From assembly GCF_001611555.1 (NCBI RefSeq), contig NZ_LSGP01000006.1, positions 1 through 64,000 of the forward strand: DNA of 64,000 bases, read 5' to 3'. This document shows positions 44,047 through 52,838 of this stretch, one piece after another. The stretch's first letter is position 1. Each line of letters starts with the position of its first letter. The notes under the pieces were generated by a model. That model ran no database searches. It was given only the letters and a program-made list of their open reading frames with translations, and was not told where the DNA came from. The DNA comes from Anaerosporomusa subterranea (lineage in GTDB: Bacteria > Bacillota > Negativicutes > Sporomusales > Acetonemataceae). Made by a program: the position numbers and the translations under genes.

Positions 44047-45180
44047 TTATTTTTTCATTCCTGACGCAGCTTGGATGATGGCTACCATCCATTCCGCCGT
44101 CTGGTACAAATGAACTTCCTTAATATATTCGTCGGTTGTATGGACCTTGCTCATACCCACAGCCAGTACGGCGGTAGGAACGCCGTAAGTGTTGAAGAAG
44201 TTCGCGTCACTGCCGCCGCCGGTTGCCTCGGTAGACGGTGTAAGACCGATTGCTTCAGCCGCCTTAACTGCTGTTTTGACTGGCAAGGAATCGGCAGCCA
44301 GTACAAATGGGCCATAGGCTTTTTTCACGCTGATTTCGGCTTTCGCGCCATTCGCAGCAGCTACCTGTTCAAAGGTTGCCACCATGCTTTTTGTCTGAGC
44401 ATCTAATTTCGCCATATCGCGGCTGCGCGCTTCGCAGAAGATTTCAACTTTATCAGGTACAATATTGGTAGCCCCGCCACCCTTGATTAAACCAACATTG
44501 GCGGTTGTCTCATTGTCAATCCGACCTTGCTTCAATTCTGCCAGGGCCTTGCCAGCGACCACGATGGCATTAATGCCTTCTTCAGGTGCCAGTCCGGCAT
44601 GCGCAGTTTTGCCATGCATGATGACATCAATTTTGTTCTGCCCGGGCGCCTCAGTGATAATTTTGCCGGGGATACCACTCGAATCAAGCGCAAAACCGAA
44701 GTCGGCCTTCAACCAGCTGGGATCCATATTTTTTGAGCCGTTGACTCCGCCCTCTTCTGCGACGGTAAATACGACCTGAATGTCGCCATGTGGCAGGTTC
44801 TGCTCATGGATAACCCGCAGAGCTTCCATAATTGCGACAACACCAGCTTTATCATCACCGCCAAGGATCGTATCTCCCGCTGAGGTTATGATTCCGTCCT
44901 TCAATACTGGTTCAACACCTGCACTAGGTTCCACACAGTCAAGGTGAGCGCTCAGTAACAGACTAGGCGCTCCAGCTACGTTGCCCTTCAGGAAAAAGTA
45001 TACATTTCCACAGTTGCCGCCAATCTTTTGGCCCACATCATCTTCACTGACGCTAATTTCCCAGCCGTAAGACGCTATTTTTTGTTTCAAAACGTCCGCT
45101 ACTTCTCGTTCTGCTTTGGTTCGGCAGGTAATCCGCACAAGCTCAAAAAATTCACTGAGTACTCGCTCTTTATTAACCAT
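44047..45180 (-). CDS. M20 family metallopeptidase, peptidase T-like
   Basis: ATG at 45180 lies 6 bases after AGGAGG; the frame runs to 45219. The 377-residue product has the M20 zinc-site pattern: SAHLDCV (H and D) near 77, GGDDKAG near 105, EEGG near 141 (general base and ligand), D near 165, and a late histidine in KVHTTDE near 353. It aligns in style with the PepT-like dipeptidase/tripeptidase group (PepT2). It would release amino acids from short peptides in the cytoplasm using two zinc ions. Single gene. Confidence 0.9.
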   Translation of the reverse strand: MVNKERVLSEFFELVRITCRTKAEREVADVLKQKIASYGWEISVSEDDVGQKIGGNCGNVYFFLKGNVAGAPSLLLSAHLDCVEPSAGVEPVLKDGIITSAGDTILGGDDKAGVVAIMEALRVIHEQNLPHGDIQVVFTVAEEGGVNGSKNMDPSWLKADFGFALDSSGIPGKIITEAPGQNKIDVIMHGKTAHAGLAPEEGINAIVVAGKALAELKQGRIDNETTANVGLIKGGGATNIVPDKVEIFCEARSRDMAKLDAQTKSMVATFEQVAAANGAKAEISVKKAYGPFVLAADSLPVKTAVKAAEAIGLTPSTEATGGGSDANFFNTYGVPTAVLAVGMSKVHTTDEYIKEVHLYQTAEWMVAIIQAASGMKK

Positions 45181-45325
45181 ACTCCGCCTCCTCATATATG
45201 TAGATAGGATTGTTTTCATAGAGTATACATATTAGCTAAAAGATGCCCTTATTCCTGCCGAATAGTCCGCCTGTACAGGAAAAATTGCCGGTATCACCCT
45301 TATATCGCATACGGCCAACCGGACT

Positions 45326-46519
45326 CTAGGAAGGCGGTTTTGCCTGCAAAAGCCTCCCTCTGGATACAACCTCAGAGCCAAATTTCGCTCGCAGCTTATC
45401 AACTGCGGTCGCAACAGCCAGTTTTTTTTCCGCATCGCCGTCAAACAATGAGCATTGCCCGCTGCCGGTTGTTAGGTTTGACAACGTGATGCCCAACAAG
45501 CGGATTCCTTCTTGTGTCGCAGCTTTTCGCGTCAATTCCCAAGCAGTTGTATAAATCACCTCATCCAGACAAGTGGGTTCAGCTAGCGTCTGGCTGCGGG
45601 TGACAGTTTTGAACGACCCCCACCGAATCTTCACCGTCACTGTTCGGCCAGTCAACCCCAGCAGCCGGAGCCGCCAAGCAACGTTAACCGCCAATCTAAG
45701 TAGCTGTGTCCGAACTTCGTCCGGGTCGTAAATATCATGTTCATAGGTTTCTTCATTTCCCACTGATTTTGGTGCATGCTCAGCTACTACTGGCCGATTA
45801 TCCTTGCCAGTTGCCAGTTGTTTTAGCTCCGCAGCAGCGTTGCCCAACCAAGTCTCCAGTCGAGACAATTCAACAGCCGCAAGTTGGCCAATGGTCTTGA
45901 TTCCATGATCTGTCAAGATCTTTGCCGTCACCGCACCCACTCCCCAAAGACGGCTGACCGCTAGCGGAGCAAGAAAATCCTCAATTTCTGTTGGATGCAC
46001 AACAACTAGGCCATCTGGTTTCTTTAAATCAGATGCCACTTTAGCCAGAAACTTATTTGGCGCTACACCGGCTGAAGCAGTCAAGTGAACCTCGCTGCTA
46101 ATGCGGTCTTTAATTCGCCTTGCTATATCGACAGGGTCAGGGTACAACCACTCCATGCCTGTCACATCAAGAAACGCCTCATCAAGCGAAAGTGGCTCAA
46201 CCAAAGGCGAAAAGTCGTCCATGATTTGACGGATTTGCCGTGATACCTGCGCATAGCGTCGATGATCGCATGGCAAAAAAATACCGTGCGGACAGCGACG
46301 CTTGGCTTCTGTCGCCGACATCGCTGAACGCACGCCAAACCGTCTAGCCTCATACGAAGCGGTCGCGACTACTCCCCGCGAGCCGCAACCGCCAACAATG
46401 ACCGGTTTGCCTCTCAGTTCAGGATTGTCACGCTGCTCGACCGAGGCGAAAAAGGCATCCATATCAACGTGAATGATCCAGCGTTGCGTAAGCGTTACCC
46501 CCCTAGCAGTCTGTTGCAA
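45326..46519 (-). CDS. dinB: DNA polymerase IV
   Basis: The 398-residue product (from TTG at 46519, behind GGAAG) shows Y-family motifs HVDMDAFFASVEQ, GVRSAMS and SLDEAFLDVT (catalytic aspartates), a thumb with helix-hairpin-helix (WGVGAVTAKIL near 180) and the little-finger domain. It is the error-prone translesion polymerase. The start is uncertain: an open frame reaches 46582 through a dispersed repeat, and no ATG has a ribosome site. A beta-clamp motif QCSLF is at the C-terminus. Confidence 0.93.
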   Translation of the reverse strand: MQQTARGVTLTQRWIIHVDMDAFFASVEQRDNPELRGKPVIVGGCGSRGVVATASYEARRFGVRSAMSATEAKRRCPHGIFLPCDHRRYAQVSRQIRQIMDDFSPLVEPLSLDEAFLDVTGMEWLYPDPVDIARRIKDRISSEVHLTASAGVAPNKFLAKVASDLKKPDGLVVVHPTEIEDFLAPLAVSRLWGVGAVTAKILTDHGIKTIGQLAAVELSRLETWLGNAAAELKQLATGKDNRPVVAEHAPKSVGNEETYEHDIYDPDEVRTQLLRLAVNVAWRLRLLGLTGRTVTVKIRWGSFKTVTRSQTLAEPTCLDEVIYTTAWELTRKAATQEGIRLLGITLSNLTTGSGQCSLFDGDAEKKLAVATAVDKLRAKFGSEVVSRGRLLQAKPPS

Positions 46520-46562
46520 AAGTAATAGCTTCCAACAGTAAATGAGACTAGGAACAACGGAG

Positions 46563-46612
46563 AACGTTTCCACGGAGTACACAGAGGGTACACGGAGGAC
46601 ACAGAGGCGAAA
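46563..46612. repeat. dispersed GC-rich repeat, copy C
   Basis: AACGTTTCCACGGAGTACACAGAGGG..GGACACAGAGG, a more diverged member of the family, directly upstream of dinB. Confidence 0.65.
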
Positions 46613-46704
46613 GAAATATTTGCCAGCTTTGCTGACTCAAACATTGTAACCCTCCGCGGAATGGTACCCGTACTTCTCCAAAACAGATAGACTTTTGAAC
46701 GGTC

Positions 46705-47166
46705 TCAGGGGAAAATCAGAACAGGCAGGCGTTTCCTGCCCCATAACCTAGCCTGCTCTAAATCGTCATAATAAACGTCTAGGCAATCTCCTTGGATTGC
46801 CTCACCTCTGTCCTTCACAGTTGCCGCTCCATACCCAGGCACGAAGATCCTGGTTCCAAATGCAATATCCGGTGGTGCAGCAATGCAGAGTTCTCCTAAG
46901 CCAATACTGAGCCGGTACGTACTGGCCGTTACACCAAAATCAGGATGATCGCTATCTTTGCCCGTACTCTCATGGCCGGCTGTATAGGCCGTCACTTCCA
47001 TTATCCGGACATACGGAAATACACGCCTTGCCGCCATCTCATCCAACCCCTGAGTGCTCAGCGCGATAAATCCCACCCACAGCAATGCAATTAACAAAAG
47101 TTCAACAAAAATCACCTTACGCAAAAGCGACCGTCTGATCGATGGCTTTGGGGTCATCGGGCTCAT
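46705..47166 (-). CDS. membrane-anchored 3D domain protein
   Basis: ATG at 47166 follows GAGGTG; the frame extends to 47199. The 153-residue product has one N-terminal membrane anchor (about 16-38) and a 3D domain: VTAYTAG, then FGTRIFVPGYG, VKDRG..I.GDCLDVYY with the three conserved aspartates. 3D domains occur in MltA-like and spore-germination muralytic proteins (for example YorM, YabE), so it probably acts on peptidoglycan or as a wall-associated factor outside the membrane. Confidence 0.85.
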   Translation of the reverse strand: MSPMTPKPSIRRSLLRKVIFVELLLIALLWVGFIALSTQGLDEMAARRVFPYVRIMEVTAYTAGHESTGKDSDHPDFGVTASTYRLSIGLGELCIAAPPDIAFGTRIFVPGYGAATVKDRGEAIQGDCLDVYYDDLEQARLWGRKRLPVLIFP

Positions 47167-47404
47167 GGCGTCACCTCGCATGAAAACTAGCCCATCCACG
47201 CCTGGTGCGAGTCGGAAAATTCTGCTTAGGTTAGGCGTATAAATACCTTACCACATTTCGACGTTTTTTTACCAGCATTTTCTTCATACAGAAAAAACGG
47301 GCCGCCAAAATGTAAAGACAATCTGTGCACGCAGTGGGAACGTTCCCTTACTCAGGTGCGCAACGTCCTTCGCATTTTCGCGGCTAATTACCGTTCTTTA
47401 CCTG

Positions 47405-47722
47405 TCAAAAAGTCTCCAACCCCGGTTTTTGATTTTCTTTTTCCACTGCAAGCTGATAATACTGATTAAGTTGTCCCTCCAACCTACCGCTGGCTGCGAT
47501 CACTCTCGCGTCTGGGAAGTCCTCTTGGTCAATAAAATTGTGCAACGATTGCTTGAGCTCGTCAACCTGCTGAATAATTTGGCTGAATTGGCTATTTTGC
47601 ATTTGGGTTGTATTTTGCCCCTGTGCTGCCACTTGTGAAGTTGGGGCAGTTTGGGCCATGACTGATTGATTAATTAGCCCAGGTGCCGTTTGATTAGTCA
47701 TCTGGTTGGTGGTTTGATTCAT
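47405..47722 (-). CDS. Spo0E-like protein with a glutamine/asparagine-rich N-terminus
   Basis: ATG at 47722 follows AAAGGGGA. The 105-residue product has about 45 N-terminal residues rich in Q, N and T (three MTNQ/TTNQ-like repeats), then a two-helix segment VDELKQSLHNFID..DARVIAASGRLEGQLNQYYQL, which fits the Spo0E-like aspartyl-phosphate phosphatase hairpin (SQELD motif reading SGRLE). Spo0E proteins dephosphorylate Spo0A and delay sporulation. The deviation at the signature makes activity uncertain. Confidence 0.5.
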   Translation of the reverse strand: MNQTTNQMTNQTAPGLINQSVMAQTAPTSQVAAQGQNTTQMQNSQFSQIIQQVDELKQSLHNFIDQEDFPDARVIAASGRLEGQLNQYYQLAVEKENQKPGLETF

Positions 47723-47872
47723 CGTTGTTCCCCTTTCGTCAGAAAAATTCCTTTGTATTCTATAGATTATCTTTCCCGCCATCGATTGCAATCATGCGAA
47801 AATCCAAAGTGGCTTTTCTCAAGTTGACCATCATGCTATAATTTGGATATAGGCTGTGAATAGGAGGATACT

Positions 47873-48064
47873 ATGCGCGAATATAAAGTTTTAGAAGTCA
47901 AGAAAAAAAGCACATTTGGCTTCTCCCGCCTCGATGCCTCAGGTCTGGAGCGTATTCTGAACGAACAAGCCGCCGTTGGCTGGTTTTTTGATAAAACCCT
48001 CGATGGCGAAACGATGTTTCTCGATAAGGACACAGTAATGCTGGTTTTTTACCGGGAAAAGTAA
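47873..48064 (+). CDS. DUF4177 protein
   Basis: The 63-residue product starts behind AGGAGG and reads as the DUF4177 pattern: REYKVLEV...G......LE.ILNE.AA.GW.FDK..DGE.MFLDKDTVMLVFYRE. Members are small cytoplasmic proteins of one sheet and one helix with no known function. It precedes fabK on the same strand by 86 bases. Confidence 0.8.
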   Translation: MREYKVLEVKKKSTFGFSRLDASGLERILNEQAAVGWFFDKTLDGETMFLDKDTVMLVFYREK

Positions 48065-48150
48065 TTAGATCAATGCTTTGCATTTTGCAGGGACAAACTA
48101 AACGATGATAAGCATCTTCTCAACAAAGTAGAATTTACGGAGGGATAACT

Positions 48151-49092
48151 ATGGAAACAAAAATAACAAAACTACTCGGCATTAAATATCCGATAATTCA
48201 AGGTGCGATGGCCTGGGTATCAGAAGCAAACTTAACCGCAGCAGTATCAAATGCCGGCGGCGCAGGCGTCATCGCTACCGGCGGCCGGACGACAGACTGG
48301 GTGCGTGACGAAATCCGTAAGACCAAAACCTTAACCAATAAGCCCTTTGGCGTAAACGTTATGCTGATGGCACCAAACAAAGATGAAGTCGTTGAAGTAA
48401 TTTGCCAGGAGAAAGTGGCGTTTGTCACCTTAGGCGCTGGCAATCCTGTGCCGTTTTTTGACGCGTTCCATAAAGCCGGTATCAAAGCGATTCCCGTCGT
48501 ACCCAGTGTAAAGTTGGCCAAACGTGTTGAAGCGGCTGGCGCGGACGCAATGGTCATTGAAGGAATGGAAGCTGGCGGGCATATTGGCACTCTAACTACT
48601 ATGGCTTTATTAACCAACGTCATACCTGAAGTGAGCATTCCGGTCATTGCAGCCGGCGGTATTGTCGATGGTAGAGGCATGGCGGCAGCTCTGCTCATGG
48701 GAGCATCAGGCGTGCAAATGGGGTCTCGCTTCTTGCTGGCGGAAGAATGTACAGTTCACATGAATGCCAAACAGCGGATCATTGCTGCCAGCGATACAGA
48801 ATCGGTGGTAACTGGCTATTCCCGTGGTCATGGCGTCAGAGGTCTGAAAAGCAAGTTCACGGATAAGTTCTTAGCTCTCGAAGTCAGTGGCGCTCCAGAT
48901 GAAGAGCTAAACAATCTGGCAACAGGGACCAATAAGTTAGCTGCGGTTGACGGTGATGTAGAAAACGGCCTTGTTCAAGTGGGACAAAGCCTCAATAGAT
49001 TGCGCGAAATCAAGCCGGCTCAGACACTTATTGATGAAATCATTGCCGAGACAGTTCATCTCCTATCAACTGCAGCCTATCTGGTAAAATAG
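48151..49092 (+). CDS. fabK: enoyl-ACP reductase II
   Basis: The 313-residue product is an FMN-binding TIM barrel with FabK landmarks: YPIIQGAMAWVS at the N-terminus, EGMEAGGHIG near 140, IPVIAAGGI near 165 and the GVQMGSRF phosphate loop near 190. FabK reduces the enoyl-ACP double bond in fatty acid synthesis with NAD(P)H. The related nitronate monooxygenases are the alternative, but length and motif wording favour FabK. It is outside a fab cluster. Strong terminator behind. Confidence 0.88.
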   Translation: METKITKLLGIKYPIIQGAMAWVSEANLTAAVSNAGGAGVIATGGRTTDWVRDEIRKTKTLTNKPFGVNVMLMAPNKDEVVEVICQEKVAFVTLGAGNPVPFFDAFHKAGIKAIPVVPSVKLAKRVEAAGADAMVIEGMEAGGHIGTLTTMALLTNVIPEVSIPVIAAGGIVDGRGMAAALLMGASGVQMGSRFLLAEECTVHMNAKQRIIAASDTESVVTGYSRGHGVRGLKSKFTDKFLALEVSGAPDEELNNLATGTNKLAAVDGDVENGLVQVGQSLNRLREIKPAQTLIDEIIAETVHLLSTAAYLVK

Positions 49093-49099
49093 ACTTAAA

Positions 49100-49138
49100 A
49101 GGCTCTTCTCGCCAAACTTCGGCGGGAAGAGCCTTTTT
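49100..49138 (+). terminator. terminator of fabK
   Basis: AGGCTCTTCTCGCC and GGCGGGAAGAGCCT pair with one mismatch, followed by TTTTT. Confidence 0.9.
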
Positions 49139-49169
49139 AATTGGATTAGATGAGTCCTCATTTTTTGCA

Positions 49170-50057
49170 TCAATTTTTAAACGTACTGCGAGTTAACTCC
49201 AAAAAGCTCAGCACGACAGGCGACAACCACTTATCCTTATGATAGGCAATCTGTGTGTACATTCCAAAATCCGGACCACTCCACGGCAACTCAACCAATA
49301 AACCGCCTGCTACTTCTTTTTCGATATAAATCGTCGGCAAAATTGCCAACCCTAGTCCACCGATGACGAACTGTTTGATTGCCTCGATATTTTTCACCTT
49401 CATAAATGAGCGTGGCTTAATCGAATTGGCTTCTAGGAGTTGCTCAATGAACGCTCTATAAGCGCAACCTTCTTGGGTGACAATGAAATCTTCTGTCGCA
49501 AAGTCCGAAACTGCTATGGCAGATTTCTGTGTGAAGGAATGTTCTGGCGAAGCAATCAGCGACATCGGTTCTGGGCATAGTATTTCCGTAGCAAGACTTG
49601 GATAAGGAACCTTGCCTGTGAGAATGAAAGCAATATCTATGGTATTGTTTTTTAAGTCATTATGAAACTTGGCCATATCACCGAATCGCAGTTCAATGTC
49701 AACAGCCGGATGTTTCTTGCGAAAATCTTTCAAAAGTAACGGGAGACGAACCACAGAAAACGTTTCACTGGCACCGATAATAATCTTCCCATAGCCGCCT
49801 TCTTCGCTAGACACTGCATCAGCAGCTTCAGCAGCCAGCTTAAGAATACGTTCTGCATAACTGAGAAACCGTTCGCCTTGCCGAGTCAAACGAATACGAT
49901 GCCCCAGCCGGTCAAACAGCTTTACATTCAGTTCTCGTTCCAAAGATTGAATATGGGTCGTTAATGTAGGTTGCGTATACCCCAAATGCTCCGCAGCCTG
50001 TGCAAAGCTTCCGGCACTGATGATGGCAATAAACGTTCGCAACTGTTTAATTTCCAA
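49170..50057 (-). CDS. LysR-type transcriptional regulator
   Basis: The 295-residue product has the N-terminal winged HTH (MEIKQLRTFIAIISAGSFAQAAEHLGYTQPTLT) and a substrate-binding-like C-domain. It is divergent from the LUD-domain gene, with 125 bases between the starts, and probably regulates it. The effector is unknown. Confidence 0.9.
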   Translation of the reverse strand: MEIKQLRTFIAIISAGSFAQAAEHLGYTQPTLTTHIQSLERELNVKLFDRLGHRIRLTRQGERFLSYAERILKLAAEAADAVSSEEGGYGKIIIGASETFSVVRLPLLLKDFRKKHPAVDIELRFGDMAKFHNDLKNNTIDIAFILTGKVPYPSLATEILCPEPMSLIASPEHSFTQKSAIAVSDFATEDFIVTQEGCAYRAFIEQLLEANSIKPRSFMKVKNIEAIKQFVIGGLGLAILPTIYIEKEVAGGLLVELPWSGPDFGMYTQIAYHKDKWLSPVVLSFLELTRSTFKN

Positions 50058-50182
50058 AAGCGCTTCCCTGCCTATACGTATTTTCTATCGTTTCGATTTA
50101 TACAACTAATTATACATATAAACAATATCATGCTACATTGTAGTTAACAAGTATGAAGATCTAATTGTAGGGGGAACGAATA

Positions 50183-50821
50183 ATGAGTGAGCAAATGAAT
50201 CCGCAGCAACTGCTTGGAGCCCAGACAGTAGAAGCGTTACAGAAAAACAGATTTAGCGCCGCCTATTTTGAAACTGCCCAAGCCGCTTTAGAGACACTTC
50301 TATCCGTCATTCCGGCAAACGCAACTGTCGGCATCGGCGGGTCGTGGACACTAATCCAATTGGGCTTGGTCGAGAAACTGGAAGCGCGTGGCAATACCGT
50401 CTTTTGTCACCATAAACCAGGCTTAACCCCAGAGGAAATATTGGATATTCGTCGCAAACAGCTTACCTGTGACGTATTCTTGACCAGTACCAACGCAATT
50501 ACCGCCGATGGTAGACTGGTCAATACAGATGCCACTGGCAACAGAGTCGCAGCCATGATATTTGGCCCAAAAAAGGTGATCGTTCTGGCTGGTATCAATA
50601 AAATCGTGAGCGACCTCGAAGCCGCGCAAGAACGCATTCGCCAAACAGCAGCGCCGCAAAACAACATCCGGTTGAAACGTCCTAACCCCTGTGTACAAAC
50701 CGGCTACTGTGTGGATTGCCAAGGTCCTACACGGCTATGTAATGTTAACACCGTAATTCACAAGCGTCCGCCAGTATCGGATATACATGTTTGGATAGTG
50801 GGCGAAGAACTAGGCTATTAG
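50183..50821 (+). CDS. LUD domain protein (DUF162, lactate-utilisation-like)
   Basis: The 212-residue product starts behind GGGGGAA and has the LUD fold: ANATVGIGGSWTL near 55, DVFLTSTNAIT.DGRLVNTD near 105, GPKKVIVLAGINKI near 130, and a cysteine-rich C-terminus (PNPC..TGYCVDC....RLC). This four-cysteine tail is typical of the stand-alone LUD subgroup and could bind a metal. LutC-type relatives take part in lactate oxidation, but LutA and LutB are not adjacent, so the reaction is unknown. Confidence 0.85.
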   Translation: MSEQMNPQQLLGAQTVEALQKNRFSAAYFETAQAALETLLSVIPANATVGIGGSWTLIQLGLVEKLEARGNTVFCHHKPGLTPEEILDIRRKQLTCDVFLTSTNAITADGRLVNTDATGNRVAAMIFGPKKVIVLAGINKIVSDLEAAQERIRQTAAPQNNIRLKRPNPCVQTGYCVDCQGPTRLCNVNTVIHKRPPVSDIHVWIVGEELGY

Positions 50822-50833
50822 GCCGGACTCTTT

Positions 50834-50879
50834 AAATAGACAGGCTCTCACCGATTACTCGGCGAGAGCCTGTCTATTT
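50834..50879 (+). terminator. bidirectional terminator of the LUD gene
   Basis: AAATAGACAGGCTCTC pairs with GAGAGCCTGTCTATTT; inner CCG/CGG extends the stem. Confidence 0.88.
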
Positions 50880-50939
50880 ACAACCGCGAGGCAACAAAAA
50901 ACGACTATCAACTCTTTCGGTCAATAGCCGTCTTTTCTT

Positions 50940-51030
50940 TGGCGGAGTGGCAGGGATTTGAACCCTGGCAGGCCTCACGACCTCTAACGATTTAGCAAAC
51001 CGTCCTCTTCAGCCACTTGAGTACCACTCC
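50940..51030 (-). tRNA. tRNA-Ser (anticodon GCT)
   Basis: Acceptor GGAGTGG/CCACTCC, long variable arm, GGTTCAAATCC T-loop, encoded CCA. The anticodon loop TTGCTAA gives GCT, reading AGC/AGU. Confidence 0.96.
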
Positions 51031-51081
51031 GTGTATGAAAACTGCGTGTCATTGTGAAGTTTTGCCATCTTTGAGTAAAGC

Positions 51082-51170
51082 TGGCGGAGGGGGTGGGATT
51101 CGAACCCACGGTCCCTTGCGGGATCACTGGTTTTCAAGACCAGCTCCATAAACCGCTCGGACACCCCTCC
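51082..51170 (-). tRNA. tRNA-Ser (anticodon TGA)
   Basis: Acceptor GGAGGGG/CCCCTCC, long variable arm, GGTTCGAATCC T-loop, encoded CCA. The anticodon loop CTTGAAA gives TGA, reading UCA/UCG. It lies 51 bases upstream of tRNA-Ser(GCT), and both may share a transcript. Confidence 0.96.
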
Positions 51171-51241
51171 GTGTCCGACACATTCAATATTATAACAAAC
51201 TGACACCCGTGTGTCAACAAATGTATCTAAGGAAAATATGG

Positions 51242-51270
51242 TTGACTATATGCTACCCAAGAAGTATAGT
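51242..51270 (+). promoter_or_regulatory. sigma-A type promoter of corA
   Basis: TTGACT (51242-51247), a 17-base spacer, TATAGT (51265-51270). Transcription would start near 51277, leaving a leader of about 260 bases before corA. Confidence 0.75.
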
Positions 51271-51305
51271 GTAATTACCGCTCTAAATTCAGAGTAAAAC
51301 GCAAG

Positions 51306-51399
51306 GCAGGTGAGAAAAATGGATGTAGACCACCCTAGTCCATCGTGGAAGGTATATTTGACCAGTATCGAAGGGAGTATACCCATTTTTCCCGCCTGC
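51306..51399 (+). ncRNA. structured leader element upstream of corA (candidate cis-regulatory RNA)
   Basis: GCAGGTGAGAAAAATGG (51306-51322) pairs with CCATTTTTCCCGCCTGC (51383-51399): 17 positions with one mismatch and one wobble. It encloses 60 bases with local hairpins CCAC/GTGG (51330-51348) and GTATA/TATAC. No T run follows, so it is not an intrinsic terminator. A second stem, GGCGTA/TACGCC with TGATTG/CAATCA inside (51435-51483), lies between it and the gene. I could not match it to the M-box or other riboswitches I know. Confidence 0.5.
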
Positions 51400-51538
51400 G
51401 AATTTCGGCTACTCTGTGGTGAGCAAGCCGACTAGGCGTAATTTGATTGATTGGACTTGGACAATCACATAGATGATACGCCTTCCGCCCTTATTGGGAA
51501 CAATGGCTATACTCCCCTCAAGAGAAAGGGGGAGCATT

Positions 51539-52492
51539 ATGCTTTGCATGTATAAAAGCGACGGTGATACGTTGCTTGAACTAACAACTACTTCCTGTGA
51601 GAAGGGGATTTGGTTTAACCTTATTAATCCGTCTGTAGAAGAATTGTGCTTGGTCGCAACGGCAACAAATGCACCAATGGATTTTTTGCGAGCAGCCCTT
51701 GACGAAGAAGAACGCTCGCGTACAGAAATTGAAGACGACTGTCTGCTAGTCATCACTAATATCTCAGTCATGCGCGGTCTGGACACCTATGATACCCTGC
51801 CGCTTGCCATTATTCTCACTCCAGATCATATTGTTACTGTATGTCTGGAAAATAACCGAGTGCTAGGGGACTTCAATCCCTCGACAGCTAAAACCTTCAA
51901 CACGATTAAGAAGACTCGCTTCTTATTTCAAATACTTTATAAATCTGCTTCTTACTATTTGATGTATGTTAAGCAGATTAACCGTCGCATTGATGAAATT
52001 GAACGTCAGCTTCGGCGATCCATGAAGAACCGTGAGCTGTTTCAATTGCTCGAACTGCAAAAAGGCTTTACGTTCTTTTCGGCGTCTTTGCGCGCGAACG
52101 GCATTGTGCTTGAACGCCTCTTGCGCATCCGGATGAACACCCAACTGCAGCATATCATTAAAGTATATGAAGAAGACGAAGACTTGCTGGAAGATGTCAT
52201 CATCGAGAACAAACAGGCAATAGAAATGGTCGAAATGTACAGTCACGTCTTAACCGGCATGATGGACACGTTCGCTTCGGTTATCTCGAATAATCTAAAC
52301 ATGGTTATGAAATTCCTGGCGTCTATGACTATTCTGCTAGCCATCCCCACCATGATTTCCAGTTTCTTCGGAATGAATTTAGTTATTCCCTTTGGCGCGG
52401 AACACCCGCTGGGATTCTGGTATGTAGTTTTATTCTCGTTTGCCCTCGCGATCATAGGAGCCTATGGGTTATGGAAAAAGGGAATGCTATAG
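51539..52492 (+). CDS. corA: CorA family magnesium/cobalt transporter
   Basis: ATG at 51539 lies 4 bases after GGGGGAG; the frame runs back to 51473. The 317-residue product has a soluble N-domain, a long coiled helix (about 120-240) and two C-terminal membrane segments with the FFGMN selectivity motif near 280 (GMN filter). It forms a pentameric channel for Mg2+ (or Co2+/Ni2+). It is preceded by a good promoter and a roughly 260-base structured leader, which suggests control by ion level. Confidence 0.92.
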   Translation: MLCMYKSDGDTLLELTTTSCEKGIWFNLINPSVEELCLVATATNAPMDFLRAALDEEERSRTEIEDDCLLVITNISVMRGLDTYDTLPLAIILTPDHIVTVCLENNRVLGDFNPSTAKTFNTIKKTRFLFQILYKSASYYLMYVKQINRRIDEIERQLRRSMKNRELFQLLELQKGFTFFSASLRANGIVLERLLRIRMNTQLQHIIKVYEEDEDLLEDVIIENKQAIEMVEMYSHVLTGMMDTFASVISNNLNMVMKFLASMTILLAIPTMISSFFGMNLVIPFGAEHPLGFWYVVLFSFALAIIGAYGLWKKGML

Positions 52493-52540
52493 AACTGACT
52501 GAAGAACCCGCTATCGCGAACTCTTTTGCTCATTGAAACC

Positions 52541-52568
52541 AAAATCACCCTTCGAGGGTGATTTTTTT
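52541..52568 (+). terminator. terminator of corA
   Basis: AAAATCACCC, TTCG loop, AGGGTGATTT, then TTTT. Compact and strong. Confidence 0.92.
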
Positions 52569-52838
52569 GCCTTCTACCACTTTCTTTAAGATAAGCCCCG
52601 CTTAGAGGCAGGAGCAGTAGAGTAGTTTGGTCATCAGGTAAATCCTAGTGGAATTTTCGACAAAATATTACATATTAAGAGGACTTTCGTCCTTATTCCA
52701 GAATAAAACATGGAGATCATTTCCTGGGAGTCAACTTCAGAACTTTAGTAATCTCACTCTTGTTATAACAAATGTTTCCAATAGTTCTCTTAATGTGGAA
52801 GCACGCTGAAATAAGGCAAATACTAAGGAGGTACTACC
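52569..52838. promoter_or_regulatory. upstream region of the LPP20-like gene with a Spo0A-box match
   Basis: TTCGACAAA at 52656-52664 is a perfect Spo0A box on the minus strand (TTTGTCGAA). One such 9-mer is expected by chance in a window this long, so it is only suggestive. AAGGAGG lies ahead of the gene. No clear promoter spacing was found. Confidence 0.3.

Noticed and set aside
51306-51399. M-box magnesium riboswitch
   Set aside because: The conserved M-box core is not present; only general structure and gene context fit, so it is listed as a candidate new leader.
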